From contig OX235270.1 in the NCBI GenBank assembly GCA_944472135.2, forward strand, positions 70,937,168 to 71,001,167: a stretch of DNA of 64,000 nt, in the 5' to 3' direction. The translations under genes were made by a program, and so were the position numbers. Shown here in pieces: positions 8,512 through 21,200 of this stretch. The notes under the pieces were generated by a model. That model saw only the letters and a program-made list of their open reading frames with translations. It was not told where the DNA came from and did not search any database. Source of the DNA: Trichobilharzia regenti. Taxonomy: Eukaryota > Platyhelminthes > Trematoda > Strigeidida > Schistosomatidae. Within the stretch, counting starts at the first letter, position 1. The number at the start of each line of letters is the position of its first letter.

Positions 8512-11500
8512 TCAGTCAATGAAATGAACATAGCGGGCAGGTTTACAGATCTGCCGCCCACTGCGTGTCTGTACAGGGGGAAGAGTGAAGAGCGGGAGAG
8601 TTGGAGTTGCATTGACTTGCTGATTGTTTATTGGTGTCGGCGTTGCTAGTGTTTCATGTTCGCTGTCGGTGTACGCTGGTTTAAGACGGTCGATAGAAAC
8701 AGTCTCCGGTTTACCATGTTTGTTCAGCGTGAAGTATTTTTCGGTGCGTTTAAGTACTAGAAAAGGACCTTCATATGGATGTTGTAGACCTTTTCTAATG
8801 GCATCGACGCGAACAAATACAAATTTGCTAGTGAGTAGGTTCTTATTTACTTGAGCTTTCTGAAGTGATTGGCGAGGGGCTACTGGTCTAAGCTGAAGCA
8901 TATGCTGGGTAAGGCGGTTGGTGAAGTCGGAGATATTTACTTCAGTTGAATCATTAGACGGAACTAACTGACCAGGCAATGTGAGGGTAGTACCATACAC
9001 AAGTTGAGCTGGTGTACATCCCAAATCTTCTTTTACAGTTGATCGGATACTGAGAAGAACTAATGGTAGGTGTTCACTCCACTTAGATGAGTCAGCTTGT
9101 GCCATAAGCGAGCTTTTCAGTTGTCGATGGAAACGTTCCACCAGACCATTCGCTGCAGGATGATAAGCTGTAGTGGAGATATGGTTCACTCCAAGGAGTC
9201 TCGTAAACTCTCGAAACAGAGTTGATTGAAATTGAGCTCCTCGGTCTGTTGTAATAGTTGTGGGTACTCCATAGTTTGACACCCAGCGATCTAAGAAAAC
9301 CAAAGCGATATTTTCTGCAGATATATCGTTGAGTGGACAAGCAATAGCCCATCGGGTAAATCGATCAATCGCAGTAAGTATATGAGTAAATCCTCTGGAT
9401 GGCGGTAATGGTCCAACAACATCTATATGAACGTGTTGAAATCGTTTATCGGGTAAATTGAACTGTTTTGGAGGTGTGACGGTGTGATGATGTACCTTGG
9501 ATCTTTGACATTGCAAGCATTGGCGGGCCCATTTCCGAATATCGGAGTTCATCTTGGGCCAAACAAAACGCTCGCTGATCAACTTGACTGTAGCACGCAC
9601 TCCAGGATGAGACAATGAATGTAGATGTTCAAACAAAGGTTTTCGACAACTTAGTGGAACAAAAGGTCTATGAACGCCCGTTGAAACGTCGCAGACGATA
9701 GTTGTATCAGACAGGGGAATAGGTACATCCTGCAACTGTAGGGAGGAGTTTCGTCTACAAGTATGGAGTTCGGCGTCATTTTTCTGCAGCTTGGCAATAT
9801 TGTCTAAGCTAATATCTATCGAAGATAGGTGATTAACGTCACATCGAGACAAAGAATCGGCTACGATATTAGAATCTCCTTTGATGAACTGGATGTCTGT
9901 TGAGAATTGTGAGATGTAATCCAGTTGTCTGGCTTCTCTCGGAGAGTGTCTGTCCAACGAAGTGGTGAAAGCATAACAAAGAGGCTTATGGTCGGTTAAG
10001 ATAGTAAAATGTCGACCTTGTAGTAAGAAGCTGAAATGTTTCACTGCTAGGTAGATGGCTAACAGTTCTCTGCCAAAGGTACTGTAACGAGTTTGCGCAG
10101 GTTCCAACTTCTTGGAGAAGAAAGCAAGTGGAGTGGTGTCATTATTGAACTTTTGTTGTAAAACTGCTCCCACTGCTACCTGCGATGCATCTGTACATAA
10201 AATGAGTGAAGCTTCTGGGTTGATATGAGATAACATTACGACGTTGGATAAGGCATCTTTTGCATTATTAAATGCTGCTTTTGCTTCTTCAGACCACTGA
10301 AATTTCTTCGAATTGCATCTAAGTAGGTCGGTCAGTGGCTGAACTATGGAGGCACATGATGGAATAAAACGTCGGTAGAAGTTGAACATCCCGAGAAAAC
10401 GTCTAAGTTTCTTTAAGGAATCAGGTTCGGGAAAGTTCTTAATAGTTTCTATCTTATCTTCGGTAGGTCTGATGCCTTCGGCAGTTATTCGATGTCCTAA
10501 GAATTCAATGGAAGGGGAACCAAAAATACATTTCTTTGGATTGATAACAACTCCAAATTGTTCAAACCTTTGAAATAACAGGCTTAAGTGTTGCATATGT
10601 TCTTCCATCGATGAGCTGGCAATTAAGACATCGTCGATATATACAAAGACGAAATCAAGACCTTGGGTAACTTGGTCCATAAAACGCTGAAATGTTTGAG
10701 CAGCATTCTTTAGTCCGAAAGGCATTCTCAAGAATTCGAATAATCCAAAAGGCGTAATAATTGCTGTTTTTGCAATGTCTTCTGGAGCGACTGGTATTTG
10801 ATGATATGCCCTGACCAAGTCAACTTTGGTAAAAACGGTCTTTCCATGTAAGGTCAAGGAGAAGTCGTGGAGATGAGGTATAGGATAACGATCTGGGACC
10901 GTAGCGTTATTCAAAGCGCGATAATCTCCACATGGTCGCCAGTCATGATTAGTTTTAGGTACCATGTGCAGAGGTGAAGACCATGGGCTGTTAGATGGTC
11001 GTATGATACCTAGCTGCATCATATGTTCGAATTCCGACTTAGCTGCTGCTAGTTTATCGGGTGGTAACCGTCGTGGACGTGCCTTCACAGGTTGTCCTGT
11101 TGTGATGATCTTATGCGTAACTGTATGAGATATATCTTCGACGTTGTATGATGGTTTAAGGATTTTAGGAAATCGTTTCAATAAAGCAGAGAACATTTCA
11201 CTCTCCGGCTTTTCTATACAGATGCTATGAACAGAGTAGTCACATGTAATACCATGGATCTTGAGTTGGGTGCAATTGTCAACCAGTTTTTTCTTGCTGA
11301 TATCAACTAACAGATTGAAGTGACTTAGGAAGTCTGCACCTAGTATAGCGTGACGTACGTCAGCTACTATGAAGATCCATGTGAAACGTCGGCGTAGTCC
11401 TAAATTTAAAATCATTGACTGTTCGCCATACGTCTGTATGTTGGTTTGGTTGGCAGCACGGAGTGAAAGTTTTCCAGGTATTTTGGCTGATCGCCTGGAT

Positions 11501-11619
11501 AGTGAGGGGGGAATAACACTGACCTCGGCGCCTGTATCTACCAGGAATAATGTGCCGGTAGTCAAATCCCTCACATAGAAAAGGCGACTGGGGTGATTGC
11601 CATTAACAGCCGTCGCCAT
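8512..11619 (-). CDS. pol: Gypsy Pol polyprotein (protease, RT, RNase H, integrase)
   Basis: 1035 aa, fully open. Aspartic protease: DTG at residues 28-30 and ILGADFL at 92-98. RT: fingers and palm from about 180, catalytic YIDD at 327-330. RNase H: TDAS at 476-479, E518 and D543. Integrase: zinc-binding H667-H671 and C701-C704, then a catalytic triad D733, D792, E828 with a D-35-E spacing. The C-terminal tail (about 930-1035) has no chromodomain that I can see. It makes and integrates the DNA copy in virus-like particles. The start ATG overlaps the gag stop (TAATG), suggesting stop-restart translation. All catalytic residues are present, so enzyme activity is plausible even though the element lacks a visible 5' LTR. 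Confidence 0.95.
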   Translation of the reverse strand: MATAVNGNHPSRLFYVRDLTTGTLFLVDTGAEVSVIPPSLSRRSAKIPGKLSLRAANQTNIQTYGEQSMILNLGLRRRFTWIFIVADVRHAILGADFLSHFNLLVDISKKKLVDNCTQLKIHGITCDYSVHSICIEKPESEMFSALLKRFPKILKPSYNVEDISHTVTHKIITTGQPVKARPRRLPPDKLAAAKSEFEHMMQLGIIRPSNSPWSSPLHMVPKTNHDWRPCGDYRALNNATVPDRYPIPHLHDFSLTLHGKTVFTKVDLVRAYHQIPVAPEDIAKTAIITPFGLFEFLRMPFGLKNAAQTFQRFMDQVTQGLDFVFVYIDDVLIASSSMEEHMQHLSLLFQRFEQFGVVINPKKCIFGSPSIEFLGHRITAEGIRPTEDKIETIKNFPEPDSLKKLRRFLGMFNFYRRFIPSCASIVQPLTDLLRCNSKKFQWSEEAKAAFNNAKDALSNVVMLSHINPEASLILCTDASQVAVGAVLQQKFNNDTTPLAFFSKKLEPAQTRYSTFGRELLAIYLAVKHFSFLLQGRHFTILTDHKPLCYAFTTSLDRHSPREARQLDYISQFSTDIQFIKGDSNIVADSLSRCDVNHLSSIDISLDNIAKLQKNDAELHTCRRNSSLQLQDVPIPLSDTTIVCDVSTGVHRPFVPLSCRKPLFEHLHSLSHPGVRATVKLISERFVWPKMNSDIRKWARQCLQCQRSKVHHHTVTPPKQFNLPDKRFQHVHIDVVGPLPPSRGFTHILTAIDRFTRWAIACPLNDISAENIALVFLDRWVSNYGVPTTITTDRGAQFQSTLFREFTRLLGVNHISTTAYHPAANGLVERFHRQLKSSLMAQADSSKWSEHLPLVLLSIRSTVKEDLGCTPAQLVYGTTLTLPGQLVPSNDSTEVNISDFTNRLTQHMLQLRPVAPRQSLQKAQVNKNLLTSKFVFVRVDAIRKGLQHPYEGPFLVLKRTEKYFTLNKHGKPETVSIDRLKPAYTDSEHETLATPTPINNQQVNATPTLPLFTLPPVQTRSGRQICKPARYVHFID

Positions 11620-12509
11620 TACTGTCTGGCTGGGGAGTTTCCCTGAGATGAGTTACTACTGTTGTACATACACGGTCGAATACACTTCAGGGCATTATGC
11701 CCATACCTCCTATGATACCAACAAATGTTACGGCTTTGAGACGGTGTTCTAGAACGTCGTCTAGATCTTGATCGCCGTTGCTTGGATACCGTATGTGACT
11801 GGTTCCTTTGTGCTCGAAGCTCGGACACTTCCAGTCGTAAATCTTGCATTTGAGATGTTAACTGGGAAAGTAACCAAAACATTGGTGCGTCCTTCATAGA
11901 TGTGGAAGGGCTTGGTGGTACTGCCTCTGTAGACACGCTATTTATGCCATTATTTGATAACACATCCATGATATCGTCTGCCATTTTAGCTAATTCTTCA
12001 AGGTCTGTCGTCCTAGAAGATATTGTTAGGATTTGTTGAACATTTTGTGGTAAACGTTGTAAGAACATCTGACGTAGAATTAACTCATCTACTTTGTGTG
12101 ACCCAATCAACTGGCGCATATGTCTAAGTAGTTGAGATGGCTTTTTTGTACCTAGATCACACGAAGTAAGTAGTTGTTGTATGCGTTTCTCATCGGAGAG
12201 AGTGGTCCGCTGGATGAGTGCAGCTTTTAGTTTGTCATATTGAGAGTCTGTAGGTTTGCTGTCTATGACATCGATAACCTCTCGTAGTACTTCCGTGGGA
12301 ATTGCTGCTAATACGCAACCATACATGGCGATCTGCGACGTAATACCTCGAGCTGCAAACAACTGTTCAATGACTGTGAACCAGACACGTGGTTCAGCCA
12401 GATCAAATTGAGGTAGTCTTAAATCCGGCAAGGCGTTAACAGCAGAGTTCTGTGTCTCTTCGCCTTTATTACCTTCTTCAGCAACAGTGGTACGTTTAGG
12501 TGGAGCCAT
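11619..12509 (-). CDS. gag: Gypsy Gag protein with CHCC knuckle
   Basis: About 296 aa from the ATG at 12509 (MAPPKRTT). The frame is open to an ATG at 12542, but the first 11 codons look like leader sequence. A capsid-like region follows a LPQF...VWF...QLF opening, usual for CsRn1/Kabuki-type Gags. An Arg/Ser-rich basic run then leads into one knuckle, C-x2-H-x9-C-x3-C, at residues 274-291 when counted from 12542. The knuckle should bind element RNA. Its stop TAA overlaps the pol ATG by one base. The frame is intact. Confidence 0.88.
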   Translation of the reverse strand: MAPPKRTTVAEEGNKGEETQNSAVNALPDLRLPQFDLAEPRVWFTVIEQLFAARGITSQIAMYGCVLAAIPTEVLREVIDVIDSKPTDSQYDKLKAALIQRTTLSDEKRIQQLLTSCDLGTKKPSQLLRHMRQLIGSHKVDELILRQMFLQRLPQNVQQILTISSRTTDLEELAKMADDIMDVLSNNGINSVSTEAVPPSPSTSMKDAPMFWLLSQLTSQMQDLRLEVSELRAQRNQSHTVSKQRRSRSRRRSRTPSQSRNICWYHRRYGHNALKCIRPCMYNSSNSSQGNSPARQ

Positions 12510-12542
12510 TGTCATATAATATGTAAGTATATAGATATACAA

Positions 12543-13011
12543 AATAGAAAAATTTGTTATATTTGTTATTTGTTATATTATTAATTTATTATTCACTGTG
12601 ACCTAGCAATGGAGTGATTTTGTTGGGGTTTTACTTTTTCCTATTAACTATCAATATTTTACCATTTTATACATTTATATAATTATAAACAGAGCTAAAC
12701 CATTGCAATATGTAAAAGAAGCGCTGAAAATTCCATGCTATAAATTGTTATTGTTGTGGAATAAAGTGATTATTATTATATTATTATTAGATGTTGATGT
12801 TTATTAGCAGTTACTAACACAATATATATGTAAATGTTTCATTTCCAAACAAGAAAATTTGAGAGTAATGCGGGCGGAGCACAGTGACTGAATAATGTAT
12901 TTATTACTGTATAAACCTTTTATAAGGAAATGCTTCCATTCAATTGTCTGTGAAGCCGCAAAATCTACCTGTAGAAATTCATAACCGCACTTTCATAAGG
13001 AAAAATACTTT
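12543..13011. other. AT-rich stretch without a gene
   Basis: Runs of T/A-rich sequence with an ATT-rich tract at about 12770-12790. The leader and 5' LTR of the Gypsy element should be here, but no match to 7600-8059 is visible. The ATT tract resembles the microsatellite tail of the LINE at 50871-50896, so the end of the CR1 element cut at 7599 may lie here. Confidence 0.4.
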
Positions 13012-13217
13012 TGTCAGCCGACTCTCAGAAACTATCAATGCACAGCACTTACTACGCCGGAGCCCATGCTGTACCTCGAAGACTTTCAGAAACACTTTGT
13101 ATTAACCAACGCGAAAATCCAGAATACAGATTGGCGGCTCGAGAATCCTTTATTCTTAGAGCGTTGGAAAGGCATATCCCCTATTTGAAGTGGCGCCTCT
13201 GGCTTATTCTTGACAAC
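13012..13217 (-). repeat. Diverged BEL/Pao-family LTR fragment
   Basis: Starts TGTCAGCC on the plus strand and follows the order of the minus-strand LTR of the main family. Shared blocks include CTACGC...GC, TTTCAGAAAC, ATTAACC, GGCTCGAGAATCCTTTATT and others, with many substitutions. Similarity fades after about 13160; a TTGACA at about 13212-13217 may be the other end. It is probably a solo LTR or remnant of an older relative. The open frame across it (13011-13283) is not a gene. Confidence 0.55.
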
Positions 13218-15649
13218 ATTTGCGCGGTTTCGTTGATTCGAGTTGGAGCTAGTCGGGCTGGACTTATTCGTCACGTACTCTAGAAGTTACGTTTGGAATT
13301 TTTTTTGCCAATAATTTTTAATAAAATTGTATTATATGTTATCTAGATTGAGGGAAATTCCCACTTTTTGGCTGGTTATGTTGGTGTCCGCCTCATGTGA
13401 TCTGACTGCGACACACTTTTAGCATATTGGTTGCAATGATTAGTGTTTCAGATGGAATGTATCAAAATGTCGGTGTAATGAGGGAGATAGGATAGTTAGA
13501 GGGTAATGCCATTTACACCACTCATTTACTCCATGTAGAAGCTGCATCTTTCGGCATAGTATCATTCAATGAAGACTTCATGTCTCAGGATATCAGTACA
13601 GCCTATTTTCGTGTGAAGAACAGTCTTTTTTGACAAAATAATTCTCTCAATACTTGGAAATCACCTGCAAATGTTATCAGAATCGTTGGTGGGAACCTAA
13701 GTTGTCATTTAGATGTGCTTTTCACTTTATCTGTGGTTGGACAGGAATTATGGTAAGTTGAAAGGTTATCTCTAAATGGATTTCATATATATTGGCACTG
13801 GTTGGTGCAGTGTGCTATGGGTTATGTTAATTAAATGTACAAAAATATCTCAACTGTAATAATATTGGGCCATTGTCTACTTAGCTGATTGATAGGATAA
13901 CAAACGAAGGTGGTTGTCACGATTATTGCAAGTACAGTGCAGTGGAGAAGGCAATTACTCGTTTAAGTTTCCTTGTTGTTCCAATTAATGCACTAAATCA
14001 TTACACGGTATGATTATACGCATGAGTCGTGGTGATTACTAGAACTGAATCTATTCAGCTTTATTATCATTAATATGAATTTATTCTCTTTTACAATTTC
14101 CACTGACTGTATACTTAATGCTACAATATTTTTGATCACCAATAGTGGAGATGAATTTCTCCTGAGATTTCCATTTAGACAAAGCAGTACAGATGCTCTA
14201 TGACGATTGAATTTTCTAGTTTGCATTATATGACATTATTATCCTCATCAACACAACAGGTCTGTGTACTTTACAATAGTTGAAGTGTTTCACTATGTTG
14301 TTAGCACTGTGCATAGCTGTCTAGAGTTGAGGCATGTTCAGCTTATATTTGATGCCTATAGTCTCCTAAATGTGAAAATGTGATTTCTGTAGGATTCACA
14401 AAACCTTGTGGACTAGACATTACTGAGATTGTGGATTAACTTCTAAGTTATACACTTGCAATACTTCATTTCATGTAAAAGTGTTTAGTGTGAAGTTGAT
14501 CTGCAAGTAAGCTTGATGAGAGAATGACGCCTCAATAGTATGAATGTTTCGGAGATTGCCTTGAAATTTGCATATAGTCCTCAAATGCAGGAAAACATAT
14601 GATGTATATTTATGTATACGGCGTCAACATAAATATCAGCTGTAGACTACAAATACATTTATCTCCCTGAGATAATACTTAGTTTTAACAGAATGATTGT
14701 ATTCATATTGTATGCTAATATGTAGAATTATCTCTTGTTAACTTCATGTTATGCTAGTTCTAACATGTACTTTATTTTTTCCAGGTATACGGAGGTTGTC
14801 GAATATGAAATCAGCGGAAACATCATTCGGTCAAACTAACTTTATTACCCTTCATCAGAATTTTCTTTTGTAAATTAATCAAATGTTTAATATACTCTTG
14901 ATTACTTCTTCCTGTAGACTTCTTCAATTCCTCGCTATACTATGTGCTTTTGTAATAAGTGAATTAGGAATAATAAACGCTAAGCTTAGTTAGTGGGATG
15001 GAAATTCACTGTAGTATTATGAGAATGTTACTTTAGTCATTAGTAGGATTTCGTGTCTGTTTCTACACAATAGCACATTGTAAAAGCTAAGTGGGATTTA
15101 GCAAGTTGAATAATAATTCTGTACTGTTTGATACTCTAAAGTCGCCTTATCTAGCCAGTTGAAAGTCTGTATACTGTTAAACGCCAAGTATGTAGTACAA
15201 GTAAATGTAGTAACTTAGGCTTGATATCTACTTCACTAATCTGTTAATATGCAGTGACATCATCAAATAGACTGTTCACTTGACGATCAGCTAAGAAACA
15301 ATTTTTATTTATTTTAATATGCCGTTGAATCATAGGATGTTATCTAGTATCCATCATTTCTGTGATCAAAAACTGCGGTATTTGCATGTCTACTTTATAG
15401 ATGTTAAATAACCTACGCCTGTATGCATCTAATTACCTCCAGTATTCCCTATTCATTTGGTGTGTGTAAACTAAACAAGTCTTTCATAAATTCTCCCATA
15501 AATGCCAAACTTTCTAGTGTTACAAGCGTTAATAAGACCTGCTTCCTTTGTTTCAAATCAAATGAGGTATATACGAACTAAGGGAAAGTTACTCTTACTT
15601 AATCTTTAACCCTCACTCAGAGCCTTTAACGATCCCAAACAGTTCTCCT
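13218..15649. other. No supportable gene
   Basis: AT-rich sequence with short open frames only. I saw no domain match, RNA gene or clear repeat. A pyrimidine stretch with a splice-acceptor look occurs near 14780 (TTTTTTCCAG), but no coding exon follows it. Confidence 0.4.
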
Positions 15650-16500
15650 ATAAACACAGTAGACGTACTTTAGATGCAGCTGCAGTCTTGCTTCACAACA
15701 TTTTCTCCAGTATAGACAATGGGGCTAAATTCGCTGCACCTTCCTAGAATACACATCTGCTTTCGACTCAGTACCTAGAGATATTCTGTTAGATAAGCTT
15801 GCTGAAACTCAAACTGAGTATTGGATTGTTAGATGGCTTCATTCTTATTTATCAGGGAGAAAGCAGTACACTGTAGGTCAGGGGGAAGTCGTCCATTACC
15901 AATTGTATTTTTGTTTGATGAACTTATTGTACGAATGCATACGAAAGAACTTTTTCAAACACGCGGACGATCTAACTACTTCAATGTCTGTTAACTGCCA
16001 GCTACACTGTACTAAGATGAACAGCTCTCTATTAGGAGTGGGAAAATGCTCTTAAACTAAATCCTTCGAAATGTCAGACTGTTATTTTCAGTTTCCGATG
16101 TAAACGAAAGTTAGTTGAAGGTGTTAATTCCTATGACCGTTGCAAAATTGATAATAGTGATATGGAAATGAAGTCTGACTTTAAGTATCTCGGACTGATT
16201 CATCGCAGCGTGTTGGCCCTAAATGTATGCCACATGCAGGCATAATGTTTATGAGCTAGGTATGCAAATCATGGTAGACGCTTGTACGGTACATTCATTA
16301 TTTATAAAACTAACTCGCACGTAAGAACTATGGTTTGATCAGTTATACAACGTTTAATACATTTAGACACAATTAACCTACGATGCTTACTTCTATGACG
16401 CATTACCTAAAACTACATTAATATAGTTTCCGCTGAAGGTTATCTCCTATAGTTACCACCTTAGTGGGCAACTTAGCGTTATCTTTGAATAACGAAAATT
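15650..16500 (+). pseudogene. Decayed CR1-like LINE reverse transcriptase
   Basis: Short collinear pieces in changing frames match non-LTR RT: a FLEYTSAFDSVPRD-like block near 15740, LLDKLAETQTE and WLHSYLSGRKQYTVG near 15800-15870, KHADDLTTS (catalytic region, ADD) near 15960, a LNPSKCQTVIFS block near 16060 and a FKYLGL block near 16180. Many indels and stops. It matches the element class at 7209-7599 and 24837-25600. Confidence 0.65.
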
Positions 16501-16981
16501 CCGAGAACTTTCTTGGTAAAAAGATCGTCCCTTACTCGAAAAAATTAAATATACCCTAGTCTCTACAAAAACGTTCAGAGGTATTCATCCTATCACCGCA
16601 AACGACTCACTATTTGCAGCCATTTAAAAAGTAAAAATAAATTTACCGATGGCAGCGTGCTTATGATTTCTAGATATCATAATGTACCATGAGGAAAACG
16701 CTATCTCCATGCGGTTATAAGTCAGATGTGCGAAATTAGTCAGAAACACAACAACCACGATTCTCAGTCACATAACATCTTACTTCGCTACCTAATCGTA
16801 TAGTCGTATTAACGGATGTTTCGCCGAAGAAAAGAAGACTACTGGTTCAAGGATAATTTATTTAGTTTTTTTTAAGATCGTGAACATATGTGTCTATAGT
16901 CACGGAAGAATCACAACTTCGAGGAAACCACCAATCGTAGACTACAACCCGAAACGTTATTCTTCCTAATTAATGTCTTAC
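16501..16981. other. No supportable gene
   Basis: AT-rich. It may include intron or downstream sequence of the minus-strand exon cluster at 16982-17438. I saw no further exon. Confidence 0.3.
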
Positions 16982-17438
16982 CTTTAACTGGGATTGTTTG
17001 TACACTCACCAGATCACCGTATTTTATCCGCTTTGAAAACCGTTTTGCAACCCATCGAATGGATGTTAACACTGGCTCTATTACGGGTAGTCCTAGTTCA
17101 TTTATTGCGATCTAGTACATCAAGCAATAATAAGCATAAGTAACACTTACCCTCAGGGATTCCAGGTTCTTTCAGTTCCCCCAAAATATACACAAGCACA
17201 ACAGATTCATACTTTTCATGCGGCTCAACCTTATTTGGCTTAGATTCTCTCACAATATATTTTTTTAAATGATAGCAGACACACGGATGGTATATTCACA
17301 TTCTCAAAAAGCTTCAAAGCATTTTCAACTTCAACCCAGGTTCTAAATTCTCTGGGTTTAATTTGTACTTCGAAAACCTTGCTAATACCAACTCTGATGG
17401 TGCTCTCTTCAACAGATTCACTCGCAGATTGTTGTATG
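16982..17438 (-). CDS. Three exons of an unrecognised minus-strand gene with micro-introns
   Basis: Exons at 17283-17438, 17151-17248 and 16982-17092 (the last could instead end at a GTGAGT donor, giving 17010-17092). Introns are 34 nt (GTGTCT...GAG) and 58 nt (GTAAGT...TAG). Reading phase is kept across both joins and the joined frame is open. Visible blocks are RVGISKVFEVQIKPREF and NALKLFENVNIP in the first exon, YESVVLVYILGELKEPG in the second and LTSIRWVAKRFSKRIKYGDL in the third. An acceptor TTTGCAG precedes the first exon. I do not recognise the protein. Micro-introns and a compositionally normal frame suggest a host gene or a domesticated one; the alternative is a chance open frame. 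Confidence 0.45.
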
Positions 17439-18077
17439 CTGCAAACATGAACGAAAAAGACACTCTTTTTCCAGATTTCTACATGTTATGCAAGTAACTG
17501 AACCAACAATAGTAACGGCAACCAACTAATGGACTGGAAACAACTGCTTCTGACAGCCAAACATCTTCATGTGCACAATTTCAAAACCCTCTACACAGTA
17601 CTAATTCACTAACAGCTGAAAACCAACTAAAACACTGAAAGCCGCATGAATGCAAGGTATGAAAACACTTACACCGAAATGAATGCACTGGCCTGGTAGT
17701 GAAAACTTTCGAAACCAAAGAAATAATTCATTTTAACAGCAACGGAAACAAAAAATGAGGTGAAACGCAACATTTGTGAACGATACGCAACAAGATAAGT
17801 CGTGTATAACGGCAGGATAAACGGAACAACAAACGCGTCAACGAACAGCTACGGAACTGCGATCCAACATGGCCGACTAAAATGGACGAAAATGACCTTC
17901 GAGCGTCTCACTCCACCAATGACCTTGATAAGTGACGGATAATTTCAGCCGCTAGTCGCCCAGCAAACGCAGTAGGCGCGATTTTTTGCTCTAGTTGGAT
18001 GAATTTATATGGAAATTGTTGTTCGATATTGTTCTTGAGCATTTACTTATTTCTTGTGTGACAGGACGCTTAAGTAC
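17439..18077. promoter_or_regulatory. Possible bidirectional promoter / 5' region
   Basis: The 17810-17990 part is locally richer in CG dinucleotides and GC than its surroundings and lies between the minus-strand exons (16982-17438) and a plus-strand open frame at 18078. On the plus side a TTTCTTGTGTGACAG acceptor-like tract precedes that frame by about 13 bp. The promoter role is inference from position and composition. Confidence 0.25.
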
Positions 18078-18248
18078 ATGGTTCATGCAGTGATTTTTGG
18101 CATGCCGAGTAAGGTTTGCGTACAGTTCAATGACTGTCATTCGATAAATTTTTTGCAGATTGGCGGAAACTTGTGCTCGGTCTCAAATTTCCCTATCAGC
18201 ATTTGTGCAGTACCTATTACTGCTGCAGGAACCGAAGAATATGGTTGA
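18078..18248 (+). CDS. Small unrecognised open frame, possible exon
   Basis: 56 codons starting MVHAVIFGMPSK and ending at TGA. A good splice acceptor lies just upstream, and a possible internal intron (GTTTGC at 18114 to TTTTTTGCAG at about 18158) would keep or change the frame. No family recognised. It may be the first coding exon of a plus-strand gene divergent from the exons at 16982-17438. Weak case. Confidence 0.2.
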   Translation: MVHAVIFGMPSKVCVQFNDCHSINFLQIGGNLCSVSNFPISICAVPITAAGTEEYG

Positions 18249-21200
18249 TATCAAATTTTGCATCCTTCCGCACTTTTGTGTGGTGTTTTGATAGCTGAAA
18301 GCCAATGGAATGCATAAATACAAGCGAAAATTAGTGTTCACAAATGGGAAGAAGCTGTAATATGTTTTACGATCACTTACAACATTCAGTGTCTTTACGA
18401 CATCTGACGTGTGTGTCATTTTGTCCTATTAGTGAGTTTGGTTTCATAAACTTCCGATTTTTGTTATTGTTTTGACGCCACATTATTCGCGCTTGTTCGA
18501 AGTTGATTCACAAAATTATTTTAAAACCACGTAGAAGTAGTGTCCGACATCTTTTAAAGCTATAGACGTAAGGTTTAGAAGTAATTGCTGTATCCATTTG
18601 GGGAAGGCTCATCGATTTCTGCAAGTAAGGGCTACGCATCATATTCCTAAATGCCTCCAGAAGCAACAAAATCTTCAGAAGTTATTAATGAGGTCCCAGC
18701 TCCTCTATTTCGAAACATATTATAAGGACAGGACATAAAACTGACGTTTGCACATTTTTTAAACCTATCTGTAAAACGTGTTTGGATTGCATCCTAAAGT
18801 TTGTGGGAACCGAAGTGTGATTAGGAAGTTTAAACCACTTTTGTGAATTCCAAGACTATTCGTCATCACACGAAACCTTTGTTAAACTTTGTTTTGAAAC
18901 TAGTCAGGGTAGATGTACTAGTCCCTCAGATATTTGGTTTAGTAATCTTCATTGTTATTTTGACCTCCAATATGTGGTTTTAATTCCACCTAAATCTATT
19001 TTCTAGACTTTTAACTGTATTAATCTCATATGTATTCCTATGACAAGTCCATGCGTGACCAGATTGTCCAAAATGTGTTGCACAAATACAACACTACACG
19101 ACTCAAACAAATTACGTCTTCTTATTACTTTGTCTAAATATCCACTTGTGTCAAAAATAGTGACTGATATAATCGCACATTGATATAAACTTCCATTAAT
19201 TCCTTCTGTGCTATCTTGTTAATATTATATTGGTAGTTATATTCATGTATACATACTGCGAACCCTTGTTTTCTTTTTTAGATAATCTGTAGTTCCAGTG
19301 ACCTCGTGGGATTCGTTGCTGAAGACAGTGGTTTCCTGTACCGTTGATTTTGTATTTTGTGTTGAATCACTAATAAATATATTCTTTATACCTCAAATAG
19401 ACATTCTACTTGTTAATAGTCACTATTAACTTTATAGAATGTTGTGAGCTACAGAGTTAGGGAGATTAGGGTCACGTGTGGTATTGAGTAGCGCGTTTAG
19501 AAGATACGTCTGCCCCTGAGGAATATTGTCGTCAATATGGAGTACATTCTCGTTCTCGTGATAAATCTGTTAGCATTAATCATTATAAGTACCTATATTT
19601 CGTATGGATGGTATATAACGAAACGTACTAATTCAGTAGTCAAAGGTGAGAAATATCCGTTAGAATTGAAACAGGTGCTCATGTAAGGGAAAACTGATTA
19701 ATCGAAAGTTGAAACATCACGTAAGTGATAAAGTTTATAGCATTGTTTACATGCGAATAGTTAATGTTATTTATTTAGAAATGATGGTAACTCGTTGATG
19801 GTTTAAGGGATGTTCTGTTTGATAGGAAATAGATGGGACATTGTAACTGAAAAACAGTGTAACTGGATAAGCAACATCAGCTGGCCAGTATACACATATT
19901 TTGAAGTAAAACACTATCGGGTAAAGTATTTCGAAGACAGGAGTAGAGCAGTCTTCTGGAACTATTAATTTAGTGAGCAATTAAATTTGTCTTTGAATTA
20001 AGACTGAAAGTAAGCGGCATATTGGTAAGCTAAACGATTATCATTATTCGGTTTCGTTAGAATAAGTATCCGAGTACTGTTTTACTCATCATTCTGTCTT
20101 TTGAATAACTTAGTAACATGGCGTTTACTTTCGGATCCAAATTACTAATTAAAGGTTGATATCCCTAAGATTAAATTGTCGCCAAAGTAAGTAAATATGT
20201 TCATTTCTAGAAAATACTAAGGTGTGGAGTTGTTTTTTTGCTACCACAACACCAGGTGACTCACCAATTAGTCACAAAGTAAAACTAGATCTGTCAAAGA
20301 GAGTCTGCTCCTGACTTCTAGGTTTCGTGAAGGTAGAACTATATACATAGGTTAATAGGATTAGACGCATGATGTCAATTCGAAACTAGGTAATTACGTT
20401 TCGCAGCTACAGAAAACACCACGTTACAATCTATTCCTTTAATCGTGTCAATCAATTAAGACTAGAGAAGGAACACCACTGGTTTTTACAAAATCGATTT
20501 GTGTTCCCTAATATAATGTACATTCCGTAATTATAGGCAAACTAGGAAACGCACCAAGTCATCATATATACGAACAATAATTAATTTAAATAATTAATTT
20601 AAAGGAATGCCTACTCGATATGGTCCAGAGTTCATGTGAAGTGACACATGCCTACATCTGAAAGTGCGTGTGTAAGGTATCGCATTTCGTCAGCCTTTCG
20701 TCTAAGTGACTCAGTGGGTCGCCTCCATATTTAACAAATGTTCAGTCCATGAATTCTATTTGTACCTGTAAAACACAAAGAATACCCTGCTGGGATATGG
20801 TGCTGTGTTACACTAGAGTCCCTCATTTTACAGGTAAATCACACTTAATATCAGTATTGCGGCTTTTAGTTGAAAAAGTCATTCGACTGTGTCACAGATG
20901 CTTTTGGCTGGATTCCTCAGTACCAAGTATTATTCCCTGTGAGAGTGCATTGAAGAAACCCTGCAGGGTGATATTGAAGCTTCGCCGAAAATTGAATAGA
21001 AGCATTTCAGTCATACAAGATGTATGCAGTAAAGAATACATTATTAACTCATTGCGCTCACTCCTACATTACCCTATAAAATTCTCTAGTTATTTTCTCC
21101 CCCACCTTTTTTCTTACCTTCGATAAGTTTGTTCTGCTATGATTAAAATGTGTTATTCGCCATGATATTCAATGGATTATATCAATTCGGAAAAGTGTAA

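Larger units (their letters stand above)
7600..12542 (-). mobile_element. CsRn1/Boudicca-like Ty3/Gypsy retrotransposon, 5' LTR not seen
   Basis: Minus-strand element with gag (11619-12509), pol (8512-11619), a 3' untranslated stretch (8075-8511), a polypurine tract and a 3' LTR (7600-8059). The CHCC Gag knuckle, separate gag and pol frames and the pol domain order are those of the CsRn1 clade, to which Boudicca of Schistosoma belongs (from memory of that clade). Upstream of gag (12543-13000) is AT-rich sequence that does not resemble the 3' LTR, so the 5' LTR is probably lost. A short ATT-rich tail at 12770-12790 could be the end of the interrupted CR1 element. Confidence 0.85.

Noticed and set aside
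10382..10573. Short plus-strand frames opposite Gypsy pol
   Set aside because: Shadows of the intact pol frame.
13011..13283. 90-codon open frame
   Set aside because: It coincides with a diverged LTR of the BEL family.
20749..21126. 125-codon open frame
   Set aside because: No domain, no splice context and composition like its surroundings.
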